Positions 16,292-24,551 of a DNA stretch of 64,000 bases are shown here, piece by piece. The position numbers and the translations under genes are program-made. Every line of letters begins with the position of its first letter. Position 1 is the stretch's first letter. Under the pieces are notes generated by a model. The model was not told the DNA's origin. It saw only the letters and a list, made by a program, of their open reading frames with translations, and ran no database searches. This DNA comes from Maribacter algarum (ex Lu et al. 2025) (nom. illeg.) (GTDB lineage: Bacteria; Bacteroidota; Bacteroidia; Flavobacteriales; Flavobacteriaceae): assembly GCA_947495915.1 (NCBI GenBank), contig CANMAW010000010.1, positions 35,228 to 99,227 on the forward strand, in the 5' to 3' direction.

Positions 16292-18838
16292 TTATGCTGA
16301 ATTACGACTCGCGTTTATATTACCATACAATGAACGGGTCACTATTTTTTCGTACAACGTTTTGAAATCTGTTTCACTTCCAATTTTTTGCAGCGCATAT
16401 TGTTGAATCACCAAAAGTGGCAATACGATGTTTTCTCTAATTTTAATTGATTCTCGAGATACCACTTCTTTTTCCATTAGAATATCCATATCTGAAATAA
16501 GCAGCAACATCTCTTTAGAGAGCTGGTATTCGTCATGAAGAATCATCCAAAATTCGCCATACTCTTTATCCTCTTTCATGTAACTGGTCAATTCAAAATA
16601 ACATTTTGATAATGACATCATACTATTTGACATCAGAGCTTGAAAAAACGGAACATCATTATAAAGTGCCTTTACTTCCTCCATTCTGCCCTGATCTTTC
16701 ATCGCCTTTATAGCGGTACCAATACCAAAATATCCTGGAACATTTTGTTTCAACTGACTCCAAGAACCCACAAATGATATGGCCCTTAAATCGCTCAACT
16801 CTAATTTAGCCTTATTTCCTCTTTTACCAGGTCTACTACCGATATTAGCTTTCGTATAGTACTTTAGGGTACTTCTATTCTCAAGGTAAGCCATGAAATT
16901 TTTATGATGCTTTAAGGCATCATATTTCTCGAAACTTATTTCAGAGAGCTCTTCAATTAGAGAACGCTGATCTTTAGTGATAATATTCTCTTGTCCGAAA
17001 GTGTTGTTTGAAAGACCTGCGGTTAACAACTGCTCACAATTATATTGAAATTGCTCTTTGGTACCATAAGTACTCGTAATGGTTTGACCTTGAATAGTTA
17101 ATTGAATTTCATTATTGGCCACATCTTTAGTTTGAGCAGCATAGAAACGATGCGTCTTTCCTCCTCCACGTGCTGGTGGTCCGCCTCGGCCATCAAAGAA
17201 AATGGCCTTAACATCATTTTTATTACAAACAGAACTTAATACTTCTTTGGTTTTTAAAATAGACCAGTTTGCTTTTAGGTAACCACCATCTTTTGTTCCA
17301 TCAGAAAAGCCCAACATAATCGTTTGAATATCTTTTCTTCTTGTTATGTGTTCTCGATATTCTTTAATGTTAAACAAATGTTGCATGGTTGCCTCAGCCC
17401 CATCCATACCAATCATCGTTTCAAAAAGTGGAACAATATCAAAAGTTATTTCATCAGATTTCCATCCTAACCAACGAAACAATCCGTATACGAAAAGAAC
17501 TGAAAACACATCTTCAGAGTTACTAATTATGTAACGATTACATCCATCTTCACCATTCTTTTTTTGAATCGCTTTAAGCTGTGTAATATTATTCATGGTA
17601 TCTCTAACGATTCCTTCTTCAAAATCTAAAGGAGATAATTCTATATCTTCATGAATCAGCAACTGCTCTAACTTTTCATTAGTCAACTCCGTTAAACTTT
17701 CTTTTATAAACCCTTTCTTTTTAAGAATAGTTTCAACAGTAAGGTAATGTTGACTGTGATCTTGACGAATATCTAAAGTTGCAAAATGTGTTTTAAATAT
17801 TTTAACTTTATCCATAAAGTGCTCTAATTCTTTTAGATACAAACCATGGTATTTTTCAATCAATAGGGTTCTAATTGTTCTTAACGGACCAATGATGTTT
17901 TCAAAATCTACCGTTTTCTTCGGATTAAACATCGCCTGATACAAATTGTTACGCAATTGTGAAAGTTCAGGCTGCAAGTCTTTAAAGGTTAATTTTTTCT
18001 GTAGGGTCTTAAGATCATTATAGTAACATTTCATTAAATTAATTCGTAATTCATCTGCTACGTCATTAGTAATATCTGCGGTCACAAAAGGGTTTCCGTC
18101 TCGGTCACCACCTGGCCAAAACCCTAATTTCATAATGTTTAAGTTCTCAAAATCATGATCGCCTACGTTTGCTTTAATGTATGCATACAAATCTCCCACA
18201 GCATCATAGTATACATTTCTTAAAATGTATATGATGTTTTTAGCTTCATCTAAAGGTGTAGGCTTTTTCGCATTAATCAGCGAGGTCAAACCTAACTGTT
18301 GCAAACTAACGTCTATCTCTTCAATATTATCTTCGATAATTAATGCTCGAAGTTGGGTAATAATATCTAAAATTGCAGGGGTATAAAACTGAGTTGGGTG
18401 TGCGGTAAGTACAATTCTAGCACTAAAGTTTGAAAGCTGATCAGCTATTTTATCCCAGCTTTTATTTTTATCTACTAATTGAAAATAATCTTTGATCGAC
18501 AAAGAGCTGGTATGTTCGTGAAGTTTTGGGAAAGCTGCATCTTCAACACTATCATATAAAACCACTTGCCTTTCGACATACTGAATAATACGGAACATAA
18601 AATCAATACGATCTTTTTCTGATTCTATATGAACATAGTTTTGAAAAAAAGATTCTAGAATTTCTTTAGGATTTTTTCCAGACTTTAAACCTTTCTGACA
18701 TTGATCAAGCATTAGAGGAATTAGCATTCCTACATTTTCAATGTTTCGATATGGTAAGTTCAAAAACAAACTATTATAAACATTGAATTTGTTATTGACC
18801 GATCTTTTAAACTCTACTAAGCGTTCTGATTGCTGCAT
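16292..18838 (-). CDS. ppc: Phosphoenolpyruvate carboxylase
   Basis: 848 residues. It fixes bicarbonate onto PEP to make oxaloacetate, an anaplerotic reaction. Signature regions: VLTAHPTQFYTP (catalytic His), FWPGGDRDGNPFVT, LDIRQDHSQH, FFDGRGGPPARGGGKTH (the glycine-rich loop) and LMSNSMMSLSK. The protein is slightly shorter than E. coli Ppc (883), and the C-terminus reads NINASRNSA where the classical family ends in RNTG. It is transcribed alone. About 290 bp upstream hold no gene. Confidence 0.95.
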   Translation of the reverse strand: MQQSERLVEFKRSVNNKFNVYNSLFLNLPYRNIENVGMLIPLMLDQCQKGLKSGKNPKEILESFFQNYVHIESEKDRIDFMFRIIQYVERQVVLYDSVEDAAFPKLHEHTSSLSIKDYFQLVDKNKSWDKIADQLSNFSARIVLTAHPTQFYTPAILDIITQLRALIIEDNIEEIDVSLQQLGLTSLINAKKPTPLDEAKNIIYILRNVYYDAVGDLYAYIKANVGDHDFENLNIMKLGFWPGGDRDGNPFVTADITNDVADELRINLMKCYYNDLKTLQKKLTFKDLQPELSQLRNNLYQAMFNPKKTVDFENIIGPLRTIRTLLIEKYHGLYLKELEHFMDKVKIFKTHFATLDIRQDHSQHYLTVETILKKKGFIKESLTELTNEKLEQLLIHEDIELSPLDFEEGIVRDTMNNITQLKAIQKKNGEDGCNRYIISNSEDVFSVLFVYGLFRWLGWKSDEITFDIVPLFETMIGMDGAEATMQHLFNIKEYREHITRRKDIQTIMLGFSDGTKDGGYLKANWSILKTKEVLSSVCNKNDVKAIFFDGRGGPPARGGGKTHRFYAAQTKDVANNEIQLTIQGQTITSTYGTKEQFQYNCEQLLTAGLSNNTFGQENIITKDQRSLIEELSEISFEKYDALKHHKNFMAYLENRSTLKYYTKANIGSRPGKRGNKAKLELSDLRAISFVGSWSQLKQNVPGYFGIGTAIKAMKDQGRMEEVKALYNDVPFFQALMSNSMMSLSKCYFELTSYMKEDKEYGEFWMILHDEYQLSKEMLLLISDMDILMEKEVVSRESIKIRENIVLPLLVIQQYALQKIGSETDFKTLYEKIVTRSLYGNINASRNSA

Positions 18839-19086
18839 ATTTCTGGTAAAAATGAATTAAAATTTGGTTTCATATTGAATTAATAAAACCTAGTAATTTG
18901 GTCTCAAATATCGTTATTATTAAATAATACTAATGGGTAAAATAACCTAAATCACAAAAAATATAGTGTACACCACAAAACCAACAGGGTTCACAACAAT
19001 ATTTTCGAAAAATGATAAAAGTGAGATAGATTTACAGTGTAATTAAAAACGAAATAAAATTTTTCATTTTCATATAGTGTTCTCGT

Positions 19087-19120
19087 AAAAGAGCTTAGTC
19101 GGTAAAGATTAGGCTCTTTT
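19087..19120. terminator. Bidirectional hairpin terminator
   Basis: A 14-bp stem, AAAAGAGCTTAGTC (19087-19100) with GATTAGGCTCTTTT (19107-19120), pairs with two G-U wobbles on the plus strand and a 6-nt loop. A/T tracts flank it. It sits 13 nt after the stop of the minus-strand glycosylase-like gene and most likely terminates that transcript. The rest of 18839-19132 is AT-rich with no feature I can name; it must contain the ppc promoter. Confidence 0.75.
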
Positions 19121-19132
19121 TAGTTTTACTAG

Positions 19133-19801
19133 TTACTGAAAAAAACTACGGTATTGCATTACTCGAAAATCTAAGGTATTGAAGTTTGGGTTTTTCTTTT
19201 TTAACCTTTTATATAATTCCATACTACCGACAGCTCTATTTGCTGCCCCAGATGGTGCAGTTAACGAAACTGTTTTAATAATTCTGCTTGAATACTGATC
19301 TGGCAAATTGAATTCATGAATTCTTGGAACTTCATTTGAAACTAATCTCAATTTTAAATCATAAGATTTCAAGTGTTTTCTGAAAAAATATTCAGGCCCA
19401 TTTTTACTATTACCTCCAGTAAACAGCAAGGTATCTACCTGCTTATACCTTTCCAAATAACCAACCAAATCACGAAGTTGAATATTTTTCATTCCAAGGT
19501 CAGAAGCATCTATTTTTTCACGTTCAGCGCTGGCCACAATATCACAAACACCTATCTTATGTCTTATCAAAAAATCTTTGCGTTGTTGTGCTGCATAGGT
19601 AGTGGTTTCGTATTTTAGTTTTAGGTCAAATATTCTTTCAAGAATTGGCCATAACTGGCCATTTCTACTACCGTAACAAAAGTCAACATCGTCTTCTTTC
19701 AACTCCCCTATTGTAAAACGCGGTGGCGGTAAAGTACCAACAATAAGCTTGGTTGCTTCGTCGAATAAAAAAGGTTCATAGGGGTGTGTATGCTTAAACA
19801 T
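19133..19801 (-). CDS. Uracil-DNA glycosylase family-like protein
   Basis: 222 residues, cytoplasmic. The N-terminal LIVGTLPPPRF (about 20-30), the GSRNGQLWPILERIF stretch (about 45-59) and GVCDIVASAERE (about 93-104) match the alpha/beta uracil-DNA glycosylase superfamily branch common in Bacteroidota. A superfamily-like terminal motif SLTAPSGAANRA occurs near 180. Classical UDG motifs such as GQDPYH are absent, so uracil excision cannot be assumed; a related base-excision or mug-like activity is possible. A single gene followed by a strong hairpin. Confidence 0.7.
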   Translation of the reverse strand: MFKHTHPYEPFLFDEATKLIVGTLPPPRFTIGELKEDDVDFCYGSRNGQLWPILERIFDLKLKYETTTYAAQQRKDFLIRHKIGVCDIVASAEREKIDASDLGMKNIQLRDLVGYLERYKQVDTLLFTGGNSKNGPEYFFRKHLKSYDLKLRLVSNEVPRIHEFNLPDQYSSRIIKTVSLTAPSGAANRAVGSMELYKRLKKKNPNFNTLDFRVMQYRSFFQ

Positions 19802-20101
19802 TAAAGACTTGTTGCTAAAACTACTTTGGCTTTATTCATAATACTCTATTTTAACTTAAAAACATCAGACTTTTGACAACCTCCTAATAACCTAAAAGTC
19901 TGTAAAAAGTTTTTCAAAGATGCCGTAAAATACATATTTCTAAAGTAACACCTTTTCTCAAAGTTCAATGATAAAAAATGATATTGTTATTAAATCTAAA
20001 AGGGTCATGTCGTTTTGATTATTTCGATTTGAATCCGTATATTCCAAAGAAGCATAAGTTACAAACGAGCATATTAAGAAGCTCAATTTTAAAAAATAGC
20101 C

Positions 20102-20230
20102 ATGGGAAAAGGAGATGTAAAATCACGAAGGGGAAAAATAGCCAATGGTACTTTTGGTGCCCGACGACCTCGAAAAATAAAAAAACGAATTAAAGTGGAA
20201 GATAAAATCTCCATTAAAAAGAAAAAGTAA
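20102..20230 (+). CDS. 30S ribosomal protein THX
   Basis: 42 residues, MGKGDVKSRRGKIANGTFG then a very basic tail ending KKKK. This is the bacterial THX (Thx/bTHX) family in the length seen in Bacteroidota. It binds a cavity at the top of the 30S head and stabilises 16S rRNA. The start is the only ATG before the conserved MGKGD. It is transcribed alone; the 300 bp upstream (19802-20101) carry no other gene, only an inverted repeat CAGACTTTT (19866-19874) / AAAAGTCTG (19894-19902) with no T tract. It is short enough to be missed by automated callers. Confidence 0.92.
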   Translation: MGKGDVKSRRGKIANGTFGARRPRKIKKRIKVEDKISIKKKK

Positions 20231-20254
20231 ATCGTGAATCGTGAATCGTGAATC
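20231..20254. repeat. Three tandem copies of a 7-bp unit
   Basis: ATCGTGA is repeated three times without gaps (20231-20251), followed by a partial ATC copy. It sits in the 29-bp gap between the convergent thx and yaaA stops. It is a simple microsatellite, prone to slippage, with no coding consequence. Confidence 0.8.
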
Positions 20255-20259
20255 TAAAA

Positions 20260-21021
20260 TTAACGAATAAAAACCGGCTGATTCTCTTTCAAGGTATGCT
20301 CTTTACTAAAAAGGTAATCATCTGAATTAAAGCCTCGAATATCTTCTAAGGTTTGTGCATTTGAATCAATGATGTATCGCACCATCGAGCCTCTCGCCTT
20401 TTTTGCAAAAAAACTGATGACCTTTAATTTGTCATTCTTCCAATCTTTAAAGATGGGGGTGATAACAGGTACTTTAAGATTTTTTTCATCAATCGCACCA
20501 TAATACTCGTTACTCGCTAGATTAACAAAAATTTCATTATCACCAAGTTCTGAATTCAAATAGGCAGTAATATCTTTTTTCCAAAACTCATAAAGGTTTT
20601 TCTTTCTGCCGATCTTAAGTTGTGTACCCATTTCTAAACGATAAGGTTGCATAAGGTCTAATGGTTTTAAAATTCCATAGAGTCCTGATAATATTCGAAG
20701 TGAACCTTGTAGCGCGTCAAGTTTATTCGGTGCAATTGTAGCAGCATCTAAGCCTTGATACACATCACCGTTAAACGCATAAACAGCTTGCCGTGCATTT
20801 TCTAAAGTGAAAGGTGTTGAAAATTGTTGATTACGCTCCCAATTTAATTGAGCTAGATTATCAGAAATATGCATCAATTTCGATAAAGCTTTCGGCTTCT
20901 TTTTAGCTAAAATCTTATTTAATTTTTCAGCTTGTTCTAAAAAACTAGGTTCAGTAAATTTTGTGGTTGGTAATTCGCTTTCAAAATCTAGCGATTTCGC
21001 TGGTGAGATAACAATTTTCAT
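20260..21021 (-). CDS. yaaA: Peroxide stress protein YaaA
   Basis: 253 residues from ATG at 21021, which gives the family start [18 protein letters not shown] at 21030 would add three residues and is less likely. Conserved blocks: [50 protein letters not shown] and [15 protein letters not shown]. YaaA is reported to reduce intracellular free iron and so limit DNA damage during peroxide stress; its fold is linked to DNA binding. Cytoplasmic, single gene. Confidence 0.93.
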   Translation of the reverse strand: MKIVISPAKSLDFESELPTTKFTEPSFLEQAEKLNKILAKKKPKALSKLMHISDNLAQLNWERNQQFSTPFTLENARQAVYAFNGDVYQGLDAATIAPNKLDALQGSLRILSGLYGILKPLDLMQPYRLEMGTQLKIGRKKNLYEFWKKDITAYLNSELGDNEIFVNLASNEYYGAIDEKNLKVPVITPIFKDWKNDKLKVISFFAKKARGSMVRYIIDSNAQTLEDIRGFNSDDYLFSKEHTLKENQPVFIR

Positions 21022-21134
21022 AGGTTTCAATTAAAACCCAAAAATAAGTCCAATTATTGAAATTTTACTAGTCATAAAAAAAGACTTTTCAATGCACCTA
21101 TTGTTAAAACTTATACATGAATTAAAACCAACAA

Positions 21135-22160
21135 CTATTGACTATGTTTAGAATATTGTTGCCATTTTTCAATACACTGCTGCATATCATTTGGCAATTC
21201 TGAATCAAAACGCATCATCTTCTTAGTCTTTGGGTGTACAAACCCTAAGGTTTTTGCATGAAGAGCTTGTCTAGGAAGAATTTTAAAAGCATTTTCAACA
21301 AACTGCTTGTATTTTGTAAACGTGGTGCCTTTCAATATTTTTTCACCTCCATAACGCTCATCATTAAATAAGGTATGCCCAATATATTTCATATGCACTC
21401 TAATTTGATGTGTACGCCCAGTTTCTAATTTACACGAAACTAATGTTACGTAACCTAAACGTTCAATAACCTTATAATGAGTTACTGCCTCTTTACCTTC
21501 TTCACCTTCAGGAAAAACGTGCATTTGAAGCCTGTTTTTTGGATGCCGCGCTATATTACCTTCTATGGTACCCTCATCTTGCTCAACGTTACCCCATACC
21601 AAAGCAACATATTCTCGTTCTGAAGTTTTATCAAAAAACTGTTTCGATAAATGCGTCATTGCCTCTTCTGTTTTGGCAACCAACAATAAACCAGAGGTAT
21701 CTTTATCTATGCGATGAACTAAGCCTGGCCGTTCATTACTATTGGTAGGCAAATGGTCTATATGATAAATTAAAGCATTGATTAAGGTACCCGAATAATT
21801 TCCGTGGCCAGGGTGTACAACCATACCTGCTGGCTTATTTACAACTAAAAGATCATCATCTTCATACACAATATCAATTGGTATGTCTTCAGGTACTAAT
21901 AAAAATTCATGAGGTGGGTGCTCAAACATTACTTTCACCTCATCATCGGCCTTCACTTTATAGTTTTGCTTTACGATACTACCATTAACCCAAACATTAC
22001 CATCTTTAGCCGCTTGTTGAATTTTATTTCTTGTAGCATTCTCAATAAAGTTCATCAAGAATTTATCAACTCGTAAAGGTTTTTGACCTTTAGGAGCTAA
22101 TATTCTATGGTGTTCGTATAATTCATCTTCTTCGAGATTGGGGCCGTTTTGTGGTTTCAT
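21135..22160 (-). CDS. RluA family pseudouridine synthase (RluD-like)
   Basis: 341 residues. An N-terminal S4 RNA-binding domain (about 28-90: LRVDKFLMNFIENATRNKIQ) is followed by the catalytic domain with HRIDKDTSGLLLVAKT (catalytic Asp, about 150-165), VNKPAGMVVHPGHGN and ETGRTHQIRVHMK. It isomerises uridines in 23S rRNA; the S4 domain and length fit RluD, which acts on helix 69, but the exact target is inferred. Its start lies 3 nt after the stop of the PASTA gene, so they share a transcript, an arrangement also seen in other flavobacteria. Confidence 0.92.
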   Translation of the reverse strand: MKPQNGPNLEEDELYEHHRILAPKGQKPLRVDKFLMNFIENATRNKIQQAAKDGNVWVNGSIVKQNYKVKADDEVKVMFEHPPHEFLLVPEDIPIDIVYEDDDLLVVNKPAGMVVHPGHGNYSGTLINALIYHIDHLPTNSNERPGLVHRIDKDTSGLLLVAKTEEAMTHLSKQFFDKTSEREYVALVWGNVEQDEGTIEGNIARHPKNRLQMHVFPEGEEGKEAVTHYKVIERLGYVTLVSCKLETGRTHQIRVHMKYIGHTLFNDERYGGEKILKGTTFTKYKQFVENAFKILPRQALHAKTLGFVHPKTKKMMRFDSELPNDMQQCIEKWQQYSKHSQ

Positions 22161-22163
22161 AAA

Positions 22164-22751
22164 TTATTCAGAATCTTCATTTTCTGACACGCTATTGCCA
22201 GATCGGCCATTACCACAAACCAATTCTACTTTAGAAGTTTTAGGAAGTTTTTCGCCAGGTGACACTTGTTTACCTTTAAATTTTATATAATAAACCATGT
22301 CTTTACCTATTTGATCTATATAGGTAACACGTTGAACATCTAAACCAACTGCCCGCAACATCGAAGCTGCATTTCTTTGGGTTACCTGAATTACATTGGG
22401 CAAAGTAACTTTTTTATAACCAGAAGGATTCACAGTAAAATAAATCTTGCGATCTTCTTTTACTTTACTACCTGCAATCGGGTCTTGGTCGATAATAGAA
22501 AAACGAGGATACTCAGGATTAAAGTTTGCTGAATCTAAAACCTCATATCGCAAACTGGCATTTTCTACCGCCTTGCGCATATCCATTACAGACATTTTTG
22601 AAAAATCTGGAACTTCAACAAACTCACCATGATTAGTAGAACTATCTAACCATCTCAACACTACAAAAGTCAAAAGAACAATAGCAACTAATGCTAATCC
22701 TATTTGAATAAAAAATGTGCGGCTTTTTAAAAAGTTTAAAAAATTTCTCAT
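22164..22751 (-). CDS. PASTA domain-containing membrane protein
   Basis: 195 residues. One N-terminal membrane helix (about 14-34) is followed by two or three PASTA repeats (VEVPDFSKMSVMDMRKAVENA at about 43-63, VTLPNVIQVTQRNAASML at about 115-132) and a short acidic tail. PASTA domains bind muropeptides or beta-lactams in Ser/Thr kinases and PBPs; here no kinase or transpeptidase is attached. Topology suggests the PASTA part is periplasmic. It forms an operon with the pseudouridine synthase and is divergent from ddl, whose product makes D-Ala-D-Ala, so a cell-wall sensing role is plausible but unproven. Confidence 0.85.
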   Translation of the reverse strand: MRNFLNFLKSRTFFIQIGLALVAIVLLTFVVLRWLDSSTNHGEFVEVPDFSKMSVMDMRKAVENASLRYEVLDSANFNPEYPRFSIIDQDPIAGSKVKEDRKIYFTVNPSGYKKVTLPNVIQVTQRNAASMLRAVGLDVQRVTYIDQIGKDMVYYIKFKGKQVSPGEKLPKTSKVELVCGNGRSGNSVSENEDSE

Positions 22752-22769
22752 CGGTTTTATTTATCTCAA

Positions 22770-22777
22770 CAAATATA
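22770..22777 (-). promoter_or_regulatory. Possible -7 element for the PASTA-rluD operon
   Basis: The minus strand reads TATATTTG (22770-22777), a match to TAnnTTTG, about 19 bp upstream of the PASTA ATG. I do not see a good TTG at the right spacing, so this is weak. Confidence 0.35.
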
Positions 22778-22911
22778 GGAAATGAACCTAAATCTTAAAC
22801 TATGACTGCTTGGCCATTTAAAAAATGTAATTGATAATACTGAAAATCATCACTTTTCCGTTACTTTGAAGAATTCTAGTCTTAACTTCATTTTTTAATT
22901 AACCAACAGAC

Positions 22912-23886
22912 ATGAAAAAAAAGATTGCTATCATTATGGGAGGGTATTCAAGTGAATATCAAATTTCTCTTAAAAGTGGTAACGTCGTATATGAATATCT
23001 TGATAAGAGTCGCTATGAGCTATTTAGAATTCATATTCTAAAAAATAAATGGGTGCATGTTGATGCAAATGAAAAAGAGCATGTTATCAACCGTAATGAT
23101 TTTTCTATTCAAATTAACGGTGAAAAAATAACTTTTGATTGTGTTTTCAATGCTATACATGGCACGCCAGGTGAAGACGGACTTATGCAAGCCTATTTCG
23201 AGCTTTTACAATTACCTCAAACTTCGTGTAATTATTACCAATCAGCACTCACATTTAATAAACGTGATTTACTAAGTGTTTTAGCACCTTATGGAATTAA
23301 ATCAGCAAAATCATTTTACTTAAATTTAGGAGATATTATTGATGAAGATGCAATTATTAACAAAGTAGGGCTTCCTTGTTTTGTAAAAGCAAATAAAGCT
23401 GGAAGCAGTTTTGGCATTTCAAAAGTGTACGATAAAAAACATTTAAAAGAGGCCATTGATATTGCCTATAAAGAAGATGATGAAATTATTATTGAAGCTT
23501 TTTTAGATGGAACAGAAGTTTCAGTAGGCGTTATGAAGTTCAATGGTAAAACCAAAGTACTACCAATTACTGAAATTGTTAGCGAGAATGATTTTTTTGA
23601 TTACGAAGCAAAATATAATGGTAAATCAAAAGAGATAACTCCTGCTAGGTTATCTCCAGTACAAGAAAAACGTGTGATTGAAACAGCAAAACGAGCTTAT
23701 GATATTCTAAAAATGACCGGTTATTCAAGAAGTGAGTTCATATTTGTTAATGATGAACCAATCATGTTAGAAATGAACACCACACCAGGGCTAACCGAAC
23801 AAAGTATTTTACCGCAACAAGCTGCTGTGGCAGGCATATCGCTTTCGCAGCTTTTTGAAAGTGCGATTGAAGATGCGTTGTCATAA
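22912..23886 (+). CDS. ddl: D-alanine--D-alanine ligase
   Basis: 324 residues, ATP-grasp. It joins two D-alanines for peptidoglycan. Visible motifs: N-terminal IIMGGYSSEYQISLKSG, FNAIHGTPGEDG, the ATP-grasp lysine strand LPCFVKANKAGSSFGISKV and the C-terminal metal-binding YSRSEFIFVNDEP...LEMNTTPGLTEQS. It is a cytoplasmic enzyme of normal length. It is the first gene of a pair with coaD (29-nt gap). Confidence 0.95.
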   Translation: MKKKIAIIMGGYSSEYQISLKSGNVVYEYLDKSRYELFRIHILKNKWVHVDANEKEHVINRNDFSIQINGEKITFDCVFNAIHGTPGEDGLMQAYFELLQLPQTSCNYYQSALTFNKRDLLSVLAPYGIKSAKSFYLNLGDIIDEDAIINKVGLPCFVKANKAGSSFGISKVYDKKHLKEAIDIAYKEDDEIIIEAFLDGTEVSVGVMKFNGKTKVLPITEIVSENDFFDYEAKYNGKSKEITPARLSPVQEKRVIETAKRAYDILKMTGYSRSEFIFVNDEPIMLEMNTTPGLTEQSILPQQAAVAGISLSQLFESAIEDALS

Positions 23887-23915
23887 AAAAAACTACCTTT
23901 ATTTAAAATCAACTT

Positions 23916-24389
23916 ATGACATTTCGACGAGCAATTTTTCCAGGTTCATTTGACCCTTTAACCTTAGGGCATCATGACATCATATTAAGAGGGATTACTC
24001 TTTTTGATGAATTAGTAATTGCTATAGGAATAAATGCAGATAAAAAATACATGTTCTCTTTAGAAGAAAGAACAAGTTTTATAAAAGATGCCTTTAAAAA
24101 TGAACCTAAAATAAAAGTGATGACCTACGAAGGCCTTACCGTAGACTTTTGTAAAAAAATAGATGCTAATTTTATTTTAAGAGGACTAAGAAATCCGGGA
24201 GATTTTGAATTTGAAAAAGCAATTGCCCATACCAATAGACAGCTATCTGAAATTGAAACTGTATTTCTATTAACCTCTTCAGGCAAATCATATATCAGTT
24301 CTTCTATTGTGAGAGATGTTATTCGAAACAATGGTGATTATACCGGTTTAGTACCTAATACAGTTCGTGTAAATAAACAGAACAATTAA
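23916..24389 (+). CDS. coaD: Pantetheine-phosphate adenylyltransferase
   Basis: 157 residues. It adenylylates 4'-phosphopantetheine, the penultimate step of CoA synthesis. The nucleotidyltransferase TxGH motif is at 16-19 (FPGSFDPLTLGHHDII), and the second signature SSGKSYISSSIVRDVIRNNGD lies near the C-terminus. Full length and canonical. It follows ddl at 29 nt, an ordinary flavobacterial pairing. Confidence 0.95.
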   Translation: MTFRRAIFPGSFDPLTLGHHDIILRGITLFDELVIAIGINADKKYMFSLEERTSFIKDAFKNEPKIKVMTYEGLTVDFCKKIDANFILRGLRNPGDFEFEKAIAHTNRQLSEIETVFLLTSSGKSYISSSIVRDVIRNNGDYTGLVPNTVRVNKQNN

Positions 24390-24514
24390 CTTGTATTAAA
24401 GTAAATTTTGTAAGAATAATATCAAAATCAATAGCTAAATTCTTATTATCATTGCTTTAAATTATAGAGATACCACTATAATTCAACTATTCACAACAAA
24501 ATTTAACTATCATT

Positions 24515-24545
24515 GTAATTTCTACTTATTATTGTAAGAAATTAC
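24515..24545. repeat. Inverted repeat upstream of the PAS kinase gene
   Basis: GTAATTTCT (24515-24523) and AGAAATTAC (24537-24545) form a perfect 9-bp dyad with a 13-nt spacer. It ends 6 nt before the kinase ATG. There is no T tract, so it is more likely an operator or a translation-affecting hairpin than a terminator. Confidence 0.45.
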
Positions 24546-24551
24546 TTATAA

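Noticed and set aside
19866..19902. Inverted repeat CAGACTTTT/AAAAGTCTG as a terminator
   Set aside because: The 19-nt loop is long and there is no T tract on either strand at the stem end; it is noted only as a dyad in the upstream region of thx.
20231..20254. Triplicate heptamer as a CRISPR or integration site
   Set aside because: The 7-bp unit is repeated directly with no spacers and no cas or integrase genes are nearby; a simple slippage repeat is enough.
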